From Sphingomonas faeni (GTDB lineage: Bacteria; Pseudomonadota; Alphaproteobacteria; Sphingomonadales; Sphingomonadaceae), in NCBI RefSeq assembly GCF_030817315.1, contig NZ_JAUSZF010000001.1:250501-314500 (forward strand): 64,000 bases of DNA, read 5' to 3'. The notes under the pieces were generated by a model. It searched no databases. It was not told where the DNA came from and saw nothing but the letters and a program-made list of their open reading frames with translations. Shown piece after piece: positions 48,105 through 56,413 of this stretch. The number at the start of each line of letters is the position of its first letter. The stretch's first letter is position 1. The translations under genes were made by a program, and so were the position numbers.

Positions 48105-48139
48105 GGGCTCGGCGGGACACCGCCGGGCCCTTTTCTTTT
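48105..48139 (+). terminator. Rho-independent terminator after the BI-1 gene
   Basis: Stem GGGCTCGGCGG / CCGCCGGGCCC (one G-T pair), loop GACA, followed by TTTTCTTTT at 48131-48139. Confidence 0.9.
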
Positions 48140-48166
48140 GGTCATTGAACAGGAATGGGACGCGCA

Positions 48167-48946
48167 ATGCGGCTCTCGATCGACGTGCGTCTGGATTACG
48201 GGATCACCGGGGACGCCGACGTGCTCCTCCAGATCGAAGCGGCGGCGATGGCCGACCAGAAGATCGAGTCCGAGTCCCTCACTTTGTGGTCCGACAGTCC
48301 GATCCGGGCGGTGCGCGGCGAGGACGGGATCGGCCAGCGCTGCTGGTCGCGCGGGCATGGCCGCTTTACCGCCGAGTATAAGGCCATCGTTGCGGTGAAG
48401 CGCGAGCGTGTGCAGCTAGAGCTGTATCCGGCGACGCCGCCGCGGATGCTTGATGGCGAGCTGACGCCGTATCTGATGCCGAGCCGCTATTGCCCGTCCG
48501 ACCGCTTCGAAGGCTTCGTAGCGCGTGAGTTCGGCGGGTTGGAAGGCGGACCGCTCGCGGCGGCGCTGACCGAGTGGGTGTACCAGTCGCTCGACTATCG
48601 CTGCGGATCGAGCAGCGGCGAGACGACCGCGCTCGATACGTTCGCGTCCAGGTCCGGGGTGTGCCGCGATTATTCGCATCTGCTGGTGTCGCTCGCGCGC
48701 GCAGGGGGGATCCCTGCGCGGTGCGTGTCGGCTTACGCTCCCGGCGTCGATCCGCCCGACTTCCATGCGGTGGCGGAGCTGTGGCTGGCGGGAGACTGGC
48801 GGCTGATCGACGCGACGAAGATGGCGACATGCAGCGACATCGCCCGCGTCTGCGTCGGGCGCGACGCGACGGATATCGCGTTCATGACGGTGTTTGGGCA
48901 GGCGTATCTGTGGGAGCAGACGGTAAAGGTCACGCCGCTGGATTGA
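48167..48946 (+). CDS. Transglutaminase-like cysteine protease-fold protein
   Basis: About 259 residues. C-H-D triad: Cys in SRSGVCRDYSHLLVSLARA, His in PPDFHAVAELWLAGDW, Asp in RLIDATKMAT. An N-terminal bundle precedes it, as in the bacterial transglutaminase-like family. The activity is unknown; such proteins are often peptidases or peptide cross-linkers. I prefer ATG 48167 (MRLSIDVRLDYG), with GGGA upstream, over 48155. The last 144 bases are duplicated downstream. Confidence 0.82.
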   Translation: MRLSIDVRLDYGITGDADVLLQIEAAAMADQKIESESLTLWSDSPIRAVRGEDGIGQRCWSRGHGRFTAEYKAIVAVKRERVQLELYPATPPRMLDGELTPYLMPSRYCPSDRFEGFVAREFGGLEGGPLAAALTEWVYQSLDYRCGSSSGETTALDTFASRSGVCRDYSHLLVSLARAGGIPARCVSAYAPGVDPPDFHAVAELWLAGDWRLIDATKMATCSDIARVCVGRDATDIAFMTVFGQAYLWEQTVKVTPLD

Positions 48947-48955
48947 GGCGCTGCT

Positions 48956-49063
48956 CCCCTCCCTGGAAGGGAGGGGCAGGGGGTGGGTCGGGTTCCGCAT
49001 GCTCGCACGGTCGCGGCTAAAACCGGCCGACCCACCCCCAACCCCTCCCTTTCAGGGAGGGGG
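48956..49063. repeat. Composite palindromic element 12
   Basis: CCCTCCCTGGAAGGGAGGGG, arm GGGGGTGGGTCGGG, CCGACCCACCCCCAACCCC, CCTCCCTTTCAGGGAGGGG. Directly after the transglutaminase-like gene. Confidence 0.9.
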
Positions 49064-49100
49064 GCAGGCAGGGGAACGCTCCGCCCCTTCGACGTTTGTC

Positions 49101-49247
49101 GCGGCTGATCGACGCGATGAAGGTGGCGACATGCAGCGACATCGCCCGCGTTTGCGTCGGGCGCGACGTGACGGACATCGCGTTTATGACGGTGTTCGGG
49201 CAGGCGTATCTCTGGGAGCAGACGGTAAAGGTCACGCCGCTGGATTG
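49101..49247 (+). pseudogene. Duplicated 3' fragment of the transglutaminase-like gene
   Basis: From GCGGCTGATCGACGCG to the stop GCTGGATTGA it repeats 48799-48946 at an offset of 302 bases, with a few substitutions. No start or ribosome site, so not a gene. Confidence 0.88.
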
Positions 49248-49256
49248 AGGCGCTGC

Positions 49257-49365
49257 TCCCCTCCCTGGAAGGGAGGGGCAGGGGGTGGGTCGGGTTCCGT
49301 GTGTTCGCACGGTCGTGGCTAAAGCGGGCCGACCCACCCCCGACCCCTCCCTTTCAGGGAGGGGG
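49257..49365. repeat. Composite palindromic element 13
   Basis: Duplicated copy of element 12, carried in the same 302-base tandem duplication. Nearly identical hairpins; loop sequences differ. Confidence 0.9.
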
Positions 49366-49506
49366 GCATAAAAGAGCGGACGGTGAGCGTCAGTCGATCG
49401 ATCTGGTTCTCGAACCCTCTTCCTCCCGTCCAGGCAGGGGGCAGGCAGGGGAACGCTCCGCTCCTTCGACCGTTGGTCATCGCCAAGATTAAATAGGGAC
49501 GTCGCA

Positions 49507-49806
49507 ATGACCGACATAGACAAGAGCGCACTGGATAGCCTTTCGGTGGCGCCCGACGACAAGGATGCGGAGGGCAAGAGTTCGGGTCGCGATCCGCGAC
49601 AGGAAGCGGGCCAGGACAAGTCGATCGCCAAGCGCCTGCAGAAGAACCCCGACAGCGCGGATGCGCGTCTCGACAACGGGCTCGACGAGTCAATGGACGG
49701 CAGCGATCCGCTTTCCGCGACGCAGCCGGGTTCAAATCGTGAGCCGGCGAAGTCGTCCGGTTACGACGAGGATGCTGAGCGCGCTCTGCGCGAAAAGCAG
49801 GCGTAA
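49507..49806 (+). CDS. Small acidic disordered protein
   Basis: 99 residues starting MTDIDKSALDSLSVAPDDKD, highly polar, no membrane segment, no domain I recognise. Composition (Asp, Ser, Glu, Lys; few hydrophobics) suggests an intrinsically disordered protein. A GGGACG ribosome site is upstream, and a strong bidirectional terminator follows. Real gene by layout; function unknown. Confidence 0.65.
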   Translation: MTDIDKSALDSLSVAPDDKDAEGKSSGRDPRQEAGQDKSIAKRLQKNPDSADARLDNGLDESMDGSDPLSATQPGSNREPAKSSGYDEDAERALREKQA

Positions 49807-49824
49807 TTCTCTTCTCTGCTTAAC

Positions 49825-49860
49825 AAAAAAGCGTCGGTCGGCAACGACCGACGCTTTTTT
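49825..49860. terminator. Bidirectional rho-independent terminator
   Basis: A-run, GCGTCGGTCG, loop GCAA, CGACCGACGC and T-run: a perfect 10-bp stem with A/T runs on both sides. Confidence 0.92.
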
Positions 49861-50039
49861 GTTGCCCAAACGCCTCGCAAGACGATCAAATCGCTTAGTT
49901 TCGTTCGGTTCGTCGCAGCCTTGTTGCAGCGCAACAGCTTTCATGGTCGCTTGGTGTTACGGAAAGATGACGCGCAACGGGTCGTTGTAACCATCCGAGC
50001 GCCTAGTCTGCCGGTCCTTGACGAGAGCGGGGTGACGAC

Positions 50040-50594
50040 ATGGCTTCCAGAATGAAACCGGCACAGGGATCGATGACCCTCGCCGAAATGAAGGAATTCG
50101 CGGCTTTTCCGAGTTCGACGCAGCGGTACATCCGCCGGTCGCTCGACGTCGGCCTCGACCGCGAGGACGCGATGCAGCGCTGGTCCCGCGACGTGGTCGA
50201 GGCGGCGAGCATCCGGGCGCAGGCGCGGCTCTACAACAACCTCCCCGATCTTCGCGCGATGGTGCCGGACGACAGCGGGCTGAGCGCGATCGAGCCGTTC
50301 CTCGCGCCGCTGATGACGTTGGTGGCGTTCGACCTGGGGCAGGGGCGCCTGACGAGTTTTTCGGCTCTGCGCTTCCTGTACGAACGGTTGCTCGGGGCGG
50401 AAGTCCGGCCGTGGCTACCGTCGGCGTTCTGCGCGGCGGCGGCACTCCCGCATCTACACCCCGAACTGCGGCGGAAACTGCTCCAGTCGATCAGCGAAGC
50501 CGCGGCGACCGCGTCGGGCTGGTCGAACCGCCAGCCGGCGTTCTTTCCGTATTGGGTGGAGAAGGTGGATTCGGGGACGACGCTGGCGAGTTAA
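50040..50594 (+). CDS. Protein of unknown function
   Basis: 184 residues starting MASRMKPAQGSMTLAEMKEFAAF. Mainly helical; no signal or clear transmembrane segment, one hydrophobic stretch (LSAIEPFLAPLMTLVAFDLG). No family recognised. In-frame ATGs at 50052 and 50073 are alternative starts. It stands between a strong terminator and a long-hairpin repeat. Confidence 0.6.
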   Translation: MASRMKPAQGSMTLAEMKEFAAFPSSTQRYIRRSLDVGLDREDAMQRWSRDVVEAASIRAQARLYNNLPDLRAMVPDDSGLSAIEPFLAPLMTLVAFDLGQGRLTSFSALRFLYERLLGAEVRPWLPSAFCAAAALPHLHPELRRKLLQSISEAAATASGWSNRQPAFFPYWVEKVDSGTTLAS

Positions 50595-50634
50595 AATCTC
50601 GCGGGTAGCTTGGCGGACTGTCAGGGCGTCATCC

Positions 50635-50738
50635 ACCCCGGCGAAGGCGGGGCCCAATTGGAAAGGTCGCAGTAACGATCGGCAGCCCTTTGTTTAGCCA
50701 AGTCTCCCAATTGGACCCCGGCCTTCGCCGGGGGGGGG
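50635..50738. repeat. Long-hairpin repeat, copy 3
   Basis: ACCCCGGCGAAGGCGGGGCCCAATTGG and CCCAATTGGACCCCGGCCTTCG with an inner GTAACGATCGG. Same family as 16287-16388 and 29185-29281. Confidence 0.82.
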
Positions 50739-50756
50739 TAACGACGGGGGATCCAA

Positions 50757-51485
50757 TCACCGGCACGCCCGCCACCCCATCGACCCACGGTTCGCCTGAT
50801 CCAAATGCAGATGATCGGCGTGTGCCGCATTATAATCCGGAGACAGCGTCGTCGCGAACACGCTGCACGCGCCGTCGCGCACCTCGCGCAGGAACGCCGC
50901 TTTGGCGTCGCCACCCTTCCAATCACGAACCACCGTAATACGCGTGCCGTCGGTCAGGCGGAAGCCGGCGATATCGACCGCGTCGGCGGTCGAGTGTTCG
51001 CTCCAGTTCCCTGCATCCCGCCCGTAGATCCGCCGGCAACTATAGCTGCCGAAATGATCGATACTCGCCACACGCGCGCCGAAATGCCGCTCGGCCGCGG
51101 GCTGGACCACGTTCCATTCCCACATCGACAGTGCCGCTGCGACGGGGCAGGCAATGCCCAACCCGGCAGGCGCAAAGGCGATCTTCCGCGCGCCGCCGGT
51201 CAGCCGCACGCCGTCGGCATAGCCGCATTGCCCCTCGCCTTTGCGTGGCGGCAACACCGTATAGCGGACGCCAGCGCGGTCGAGCAGCGCGCGGCATTGC
51301 GGGAAATCCTCGGTCAGCGCGGTGAGTTTGCGTCCCGTGAACATGCCGATAGGCTGGCCGAGATCGAGCGGCGCCCAGGGTAGATCCTGCGGTCGTCCGC
51401 GCGCCATCGACCAGAGCATCAGCGCGATCGTCGCGACGATCGCCAGTCCCACCAGCCAGCCGAGGGTTAGCCGCACCGCCCGCAT
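50757..51485 (-). CDS. Extensin-like protein
   Basis: 242 residues with one N-terminal hydrophobic helix (LTLGWLVGLAIVATIALMLW), so membrane-anchored or secreted. The Extensin-like_C domain is visible: CRALLDRAGVRYTVLPP, IACPVAAALSMWEW, SCRRIYGRDAGNWSEHSTADAVDIAGFRL, and HADHLHLDQAN with a metal-site layout like peptidoglycan DD-peptidases of the same fold. The role is probably in the envelope. Starts in the stop of the Nudix gene (TGATG). Confidence 0.8.
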   Translation of the reverse strand: MRAVRLTLGWLVGLAIVATIALMLWSMARGRPQDLPWAPLDLGQPIGMFTGRKLTALTEDFPQCRALLDRAGVRYTVLPPRKGEGQCGYADGVRLTGGARKIAFAPAGLGIACPVAAALSMWEWNVVQPAAERHFGARVASIDHFGSYSCRRIYGRDAGNWSEHSTADAVDIAGFRLTDGTRITVVRDWKGGDAKAAFLREVRDGACSVFATTLSPDYNAAHADHLHLDQANRGSMGWRACR

Positions 51486-52252
51486 CAGCCGCGCACCGCG
51501 TCCGACATCGGCTCCGACGTGACCGGATAGCCGAGATCATCGGGGATGCAGAGATGCTCGATCCCGCCGCGCGTTTCACTCCACGGCGTCACGGTCCGCA
51601 CCGGATGCGCGCGCGCGTCCGCGACCGCCGCATCGAAATCGGCGAACCATGCCAACCGCTCGAGGTTGCGCCGCGTCGGAAAGATGATCGTCGCGCGCCC
51701 CGCATCCGCCTCCGCCAGCACCTGTGCCGCCGTCGCCCAGAACAGCCGCACGTTCTCGGTCGCATCGACCCGGGCTGCGGGCGCGTTGGCCGGCAATCGT
51801 GCGAGATAAAACCGCGTGTCGAAAATTCGCGCGTGCGCGTGCGCCGGACGCCAGCGTGCGAAATACTCCAGCGCGTCGAGGTCGAGGTTCGTATCGGCCG
51901 CCGCCAACGCTTCGCCGAACGCCGAACCGGCGTGAAGCGCAGCGCGCAGACGCTCGAATGCGGGGGGCAAAGGCATTGGCGACAGGCCGACGGGAAGGCC
52001 CGCTTCCTCGATGGTCTCGCGGATTGCGGCAATGCGCGCCGCAGTTTCGTCATCGGATGAACCGAGTAACGCCGCCAGCGCATGATCGCCGGGATCGACC
52101 CGACCGCCGGGGAACACGAGAGCCCCGCCCGCGAACGCCATCGCCTTGGCGCGCTCGACCATCAGCAGTTCCGGCGGGCCGCCGTCGGTATCGCGAAAGA
52201 TCACGAGCGTCGCGGCGGGTATCGCCGGGGTCAGGGGAAGCGCGTCGTTCAT
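51485..52252 (-). CDS. Nudix hydrolase (NUDT19-like, with a long box)
   Basis: 255 residues. The Nudix box is present but split by an insertion: FPGGRVDPGDHALAALLG... then RETIEEAGLP. This layout is known in NUDT7/NUDT19-type enzymes, many of which act on CoA derivatives. Substrate unknown. The stop overlaps the extensin-like gene by one base. Confidence 0.85.
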   Translation of the reverse strand: MNDALPLTPAIPAATLVIFRDTDGGPPELLMVERAKAMAFAGGALVFPGGRVDPGDHALAALLGSSDDETAARIAAIRETIEEAGLPVGLSPMPLPPAFERLRAALHAGSAFGEALAAADTNLDLDALEYFARWRPAHAHARIFDTRFYLARLPANAPAARVDATENVRLFWATAAQVLAEADAGRATIIFPTRRNLERLAWFADFDAAVADARAHPVRTVTPWSETRGGIEHLCIPDDLGYPVTSEPMSDAVRG

Positions 52253-52294
52253 AGCTCGGGGTAACGCGTGAGGTGGCGATCGGGTAGCGCCGTT

Positions 52295-53269
52295 CTAGTC
52301 GACCAGCATCGCCGTGAGTGCGGGGGAGAGATATTCGCGCGCGTCGCCGTCGATCAGCGTGACGATCCGAGCAGCAATCCGGTAGTCCCGAGCCAGCGCC
52401 AAGCCCTCTACCGGCCCCAGCACGGTAAGCGCAGTCGCCCAGGCGTCGGCGTCCAGCGCAGTCTGGTGGATCACGCTAGCGGAGACGACCTGCGTTTCGA
52501 TCGGTCTGCCGGTACGCGGATCGAGCGTATGCGCGCCGCGGCGATAATCGCCCGACGTCGCAACCGCCAGGCCGTGCAGCGCGATGCGGAGCGGCGATAG
52601 CGCCAGGCCGGGTGGGCTTTCGAGGTCGACCCACCAAGGGTCGCCGTCCGGCCTGATCCCGCGTCCGACAAGCTCGCCGCCGATCTCGACCAGCGCATTG
52701 GCGATACCGGCATCGCGCAACAGGTCCGCGACCACGTCGACCGCATGGCCCTTGGCGATCCCCGACAGGTCGAGCGCGACGCCGCCGGGCTGGCGAAGAT
52801 GCGCGCCGACGGGGGCGAACGTCAGCCGAGACCAGCCCGATGTGGCGCGTGCGGCTTGGATATCCGACGCATCCGGCGGTGCGGCCACGGCGATCGGACC
52901 GAACCCCCACGCATCGACCAACCTCCCGATCGCGGGATCGAACGCGCTCCGCGTCGTCCGGGCGATGGCTAGACCGCAGGCCATGACATGCGCAAAGTCC
53001 GGCGCGAGCGTGGTCCAGGTTCCGCTCGCCGACCGGTTGAAGCGCGACAGCAGCGAGTCCGGTGCCCAGTGGCTCATCTCCGCGACAAGGCCCGCAAGCC
53101 GCGCGACAATGGCAATACGGACCTGCGACGGATCGGTTCCGACGGGGGCGGCGAAGCTCGCGCGCCACGTCGTCCCCATCGTTTCGCCCCGAAGATCGAA
53201 CACCGCCGCCGCCGGATCGCGCGCCGCGAACGCCGCGGGATCGATCGCCGGCGGCAACACGATCCTCAA
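52295..53269 (-). CDS. apbE: FAD:protein FMN transferase ApbE
   Basis: 324 residues. Transfers FMN from FAD onto a Thr/Ser of a target protein outside the cytoplasm. Motifs: RGETMGTTWRASF, LDLSGIAKGHAVDVVADLL, the ALVEIGGEL strand, RGAHTLDPRTGRPI and ALDADAWATAL (metal and FAD binding). No clear signal peptide is seen at the chosen start. It is the last gene of a four-gene minus-strand run (PepSY, DUF2271, DUF4198, apbE; 10-11 base gaps), so the target is probably encoded there. Confidence 0.9.
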   Translation of the reverse strand: MRIVLPPAIDPAAFAARDPAAAVFDLRGETMGTTWRASFAAPVGTDPSQVRIAIVARLAGLVAEMSHWAPDSLLSRFNRSASGTWTTLAPDFAHVMACGLAIARTTRSAFDPAIGRLVDAWGFGPIAVAAPPDASDIQAARATSGWSRLTFAPVGAHLRQPGGVALDLSGIAKGHAVDVVADLLRDAGIANALVEIGGELVGRGIRPDGDPWWVDLESPPGLALSPLRIALHGLAVATSGDYRRGAHTLDPRTGRPIETQVVSASVIHQTALDADAWATALTVLGPVEGLALARDYRIAARIVTLIDGDAREYLSPALTAMLVD

Positions 53270-53279
53270 GTGTCGTATC

Positions 53280-54119
53280 TCACGGCGTCAGCACTTCGAG
53301 CGTCGTGACGTAGCTCATCCGCCGCTCCGTCGCGCGCGGGGTGGTCGCCTTCGCGTCGGTCAGCGCGGCGTTCAGCCAGTACATCCCCGCAGTCGGCCAA
53401 TCGACGCTCAGCACGCCGTCGGCGCCAGTGGTCAGCTCGCGCGCACCCTCGTCGTTGCGATAGCGCTTGCCGCCCGGGATCACCGTGACCTTCAGGCCGG
53501 CGGCGGGCTTGCCGTCGACCAGGAAGCGGAACTTCGCGGTCTCGCCCGCGACCAGTTCGTCGGGGTGGGTGATCGGTGCGAACTCCAGACCCTTGCCGGT
53601 CGTCTTGAACACCGTCGTGGTCGGCGCGCCGGCGGTCACGAAGATCTCGTTGCGGCCCGACACCTCGGTGACCTTCACGTCGGTCGCGTTGGCTGGGATG
53701 TCGGCGACGGTCAGCGGGGCAGGCGCGTTCGGCTGAGGCGGACCGCGGCGACCGCCGAGGCGCTTCTCGACGCCATCGACCTTAAAGCTGCCCATGACGG
53801 CCGACATCTGCGTGCCGATCTTCCACGTGCCGGGCTTGTCGAGCTTCACGTCGAACACCGAGCGATAACGCCCGGTCGCGCCATTCTGCAGCGCACCTTC
53901 GCTGCCGTCGGGCTGCCACACCTTCATGCCGTCGAGGCGGAGCGGCTGGTGATCGAAGAAGAACAGGTCGTTCGAGACCGCGGCGTCGACCGTCACCCAG
54001 CCGTCGGTGCCCGAGAAAACGGTGGCGGATGGAAGCATCCACATGCGGTGCGCCGACAGCGCGGCGGGGATCGACAACAGCGCGGCGGCGGCCATCAGGC
54101 GTGCAACTAAAGGCTTCAT
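53280..54119 (-). CDS. DUF4198 domain periplasmic protein
   Basis: 279 residues with a signal peptide (MKPLVARLMAAAALLSIPAALSA) and a mature start HRMWMLPSATVFSG typical of DUF4198. Contains a PEGA/beta-sandwich part (GLKVTVIPGGKRYRND). Often associated with metal uptake clusters. AAGGAG six bases before the ATG at 54119. Confidence 0.85.
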   Translation of the reverse strand: MKPLVARLMAAAALLSIPAALSAHRMWMLPSATVFSGTDGWVTVDAAVSNDLFFFDHQPLRLDGMKVWQPDGSEGALQNGATGRYRSVFDVKLDKPGTWKIGTQMSAVMGSFKVDGVEKRLGGRRGPPQPNAPAPLTVADIPANATDVKVTEVSGRNEIFVTAGAPTTTVFKTTGKGLEFAPITHPDELVAGETAKFRFLVDGKPAAGLKVTVIPGGKRYRNDEGARELTTGADGVLSVDWPTAGMYWLNAALTDAKATTPRATERRMSYVTTLEVLTP

Positions 54120-54129
54120 GATGCGCTCC

Positions 54130-54624
54130 TTAGCGAGCGGAAATGGCGATGGCGCCGAGTTCGGTCTTGCCCGAGGCACGACCCCCGGCGGCAAGCGGTA
54201 CGGAGACGAGTTCGCGCCCGCCGGTCTCGCGTGCAGCCTCGACGTTGAGGACATATTGGCCGGGCTTGAGGTCGGCGGGCAGGGGAATGGTGTACTGGCC
54301 CGGCGTCCGCGTCGCGCCGCTGACGCCGTTGGCCGGCATCGTCAGGCTGCGGCCGCCCTTGCGCCACCACGCGCGCAGGTCGGCCAGCCACTTGGTGCCG
54401 GGATCGTTGCCGCGCTTCTTGAGGTCGTACCACACCGCCAGCGTCCGCGGCGTACCGCCACCGACCGGCTCCAGCCACACCGCGACATAAGGGCGATGAT
54501 ATTCGGCGACGTCGAGCCGCGGGATCGTGATCGTCACCGCACCGGGCGGCGCGGCTACGGCTGGCGACACCAGGGCGGGCGCGGTGATCGCCCCGCCGAG
54601 CAACAGGAACGCGGTAGGACGCAT
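54130..54624 (-). CDS. DUF2271 domain protein with a flavinylation motif
   Basis: 164 residues, signal peptide (about 1-25), then a compact domain: VTITIPRLDVAEYHRPYVAVWLEP, WYDLKKRGNDPGTKWLADLRAWW. The motif NGVSGATRT at about 100-107 matches the consensus (S/T)GAT of FMN-binding proteins; Thr105 is the predicted site of covalent FMN. apbE, two genes downstream, would do the transfer. Ten bases from the DUF4198 gene. Confidence 0.82.
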   Translation of the reverse strand: MRPTAFLLLGGAITAPALVSPAVAAPPGAVTITIPRLDVAEYHRPYVAVWLEPVGGGTPRTLAVWYDLKKRGNDPGTKWLADLRAWWRKGGRSLTMPANGVSGATRTPGQYTIPLPADLKPGQYVLNVEAARETGGRELVSVPLAAGGRASGKTELGAIAISAR

Positions 54625-54635
54625 GGCGAAACCCC

Positions 54636-55292
54636 TCAATGGACGAACAGGACGGCGAGCAGAACGGGCAGAGCGAGCCCCGCGGCGACGATCGGCCAGG
54701 TCGATGGCCGGTGTCGCGCATGAAGCTGCAGCAACAGCAGCCCGGTCAGCGTGAACAGGATGCACGCGGCCGCGAAGACGTCGATGAACCAGAACCACGC
54801 CGCGCCCGCGTTGCGCCCCTTGTGCAGGTCGTTCAGATACGAGATCCAGCCGCGATCGGTCGTTTCCGCGGTGATCGCCCCGGTCGCGCGCGCGATGCTC
54901 ACCCAACCGTCGCCGCCCGGCCGAGGCAACGCGACATAGGCGTCGCTATCGGACCATTCCACCGGCTTGCCCGCGGGATCGAGCCCGACCGCGGCCATGA
55001 CCGCCTTGGCGACGGGAACGGGAAGCGGCGCGTCGGCACTATGCGGTGCGCTCAGCATGTGGAGCAGCGGCCGCGGCAATGTCCCACTCTTCTCCACGAC
55101 GACCGGTTTCGCACCGATCGACGCGGCATGGTTGAGCGTGATCCCGGTGATCGCGAACAACAGCATCGCAGTCAGCGACAGCGCCGCACTAATCCAGTGC
55201 CAGTTGTGCAATTGCTTTAGCCACCACCCCCGCCACTTGCGTTTGCGCTTGGTATTGGTCGCAGGCGACACGGAAGTTTGGGACGAGTTCAC
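54636..55292 (-). CDS. PepSY-associated transmembrane protein
   Basis: About 218 residues. KQLHNWHWISAALSLTAMLLFAITGITLNHAA is the PepSY-TM start, ending with two helices (AWFWFIDVFAAACILFTLTGLLLLQL and the C-terminal VAAGLALPVLLAVLF). The central extracytoplasmic part is about 110 residues. I favour the GTG at 55292 (MNSSQTSVSP), but an ATG at 55328 is possible. First gene of the run to apbE; may pass electrons to the flavinylated partner. Confidence 0.75.
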   Translation of the reverse strand: MNSSQTSVSPATNTKRKRKWRGWWLKQLHNWHWISAALSLTAMLLFAITGITLNHAASIGAKPVVVEKSGTLPRPLLHMLSAPHSADAPLPVPVAKAVMAAVGLDPAGKPVEWSDSDAYVALPRPGGDGWVSIARATGAITAETTDRGWISYLNDLHKGRNAGAAWFWFIDVFAAACILFTLTGLLLLQLHARHRPSTWPIVAAGLALPVLLAVLFVH

Positions 55293-55456
55293 GCGCCACC
55301 GCCTATCGGCTCGCGACAGGCATATCAAGGCTAATGAGAATAGTTAGCAAAAAAGCCGGGTAGTCCCGGTAGGCCATGACCGTCAGGCAGGCTGGGAGGA
55401 ACCACCCCCAAAGCCCGCCATCGGTATCACGTCGGCGAGACGGCCGCCCCAACCGG

Positions 55457-55741
55457 CTAGGTGCCCGAGCTCCATATGCAATATAAGAGCACCGGAACCC
55501 CGACCACCAGGATCAACAACAGAAGATTGAGTTCCATCAACACGCTCAACCACTTCGGACTGGTCTTGCGCTCCGTCTCTGCCTCGGCCTTCGAATAGTC
55601 CTCGACTATCTCCAGCTCGAAGTCGTTCGAGAAGAAATGCTTCGGCATTGCCCTGAGGAAAGGAGGGGGCGGTAGGGTTTCGCCTTGCTGTTCGGAATCG
55701 TCCGAAGACGGGGCGTCGGATTTTAAGCTATGGTTTGCCAC
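55457..55741 (-). CDS. Small protein with one C-terminal membrane helix
   Basis: 94 residues from a GTG at 55741; polar N-terminal part (ANHSLKSDAPSSDDSEQQGE), acidic middle, then LSVLMELNLLLLILVVGVPVLLYCIW. No family recognised, no strong ribosome site. May be the first gene of the PepSY run or an unrelated small gene. Confidence 0.45.
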   Translation of the reverse strand: MANHSLKSDAPSSDDSEQQGETLPPPPFLRAMPKHFFSNDFELEIVEDYSKAEAETERKTSPKWLSVLMELNLLLLILVVGVPVLLYCIWSSGT

Positions 55742-56147
55742 GATGCGGTTTCCGCTTACTCGAGATCATGGGCGCGCCGAACGCGTCCCAAAGGTCAGAT
55801 CGAATAATGCCCGAACTCGAACGGCCGTGGCCGCGAGCTCGGGCTAATCCCGTGCGGCGAGTTGGCCGGCGTGGTCGCGAAAACGCTTATGTGTCGCAGG
55901 AGCGTACATGCGGTTAACATCGGGGCCCCGCGACCTAATGTCAACGCATGCAAAATTTGATCGCAACCATATTGACCTCGACCGGCGAAACCCTAGTTTG
56001 AGGGAGCGGGCCGGGCCCCTCTGGCGATCGTCTCAGCACGACCGTGATGTCGGACCGCATCGGGTTATCTCGATGCTTAGGCCTGGCCTGTTTGCCTGCT
56101 GTCATCGCGACCGATCCGATCGTTCAATCGTTGGTTGGAGAGCGGCT
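55742..56147. other. Intergenic, nothing recognised
   Basis: About 400 bases of somewhat lower GC. No repeat, hairpin or gene that I can support. Open frames are short and lack ribosome sites. Confidence 0.5.
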
Positions 56148-56321
56148 TTGCTTATATTTTCCTACAAACTGACCCAGTTGCACGCGCGGCTGGACGAGCA
56201 GATTCGCGCCGAGATAAAGCGGCGCATCCCCAATAGCTTGCGCCTGTATCGGCTGAATCGTCTGCGCCTTGACGTGAAGCATCGACTGCGCGCCCGCGCC
56301 TTGCGGCTGCAATTGAACTGA
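56148..56321 (+). CDS. DUF465 (YdcH-like) small protein with TTG start
   Basis: 57 residues. (M)LIFSYKLTQLHARLDEQIR, then a second helix RLYRLNRLRLDVKHRLRARAL; the helix-turn-helix layout with charged heptads matches DUF465 proteins. TTG at 56148 has GGAGAG five bases upstream, better than any ATG. Function unknown for the family. Confidence 0.55.
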   Translation: MLIFSYKLTQLHARLDEQIRAEIKRRIPNSLRLYRLNRLRLDVKHRLRARALRLQLN

Positions 56322-56413
56322 ACCGACGCGCCGCAGCGTCGTTGTAGAATCATCGTCCGCAAGGATCAGCTTTACCGATCAGAATGGATCGGAATGGCAA
56401 CAGGAGAACGAAT

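Noticed and set aside
49101-49247. A second transglutaminase-like gene
   Set aside because: It is a 3' fragment copied by tandem duplication, with no start or catalytic Cys region.
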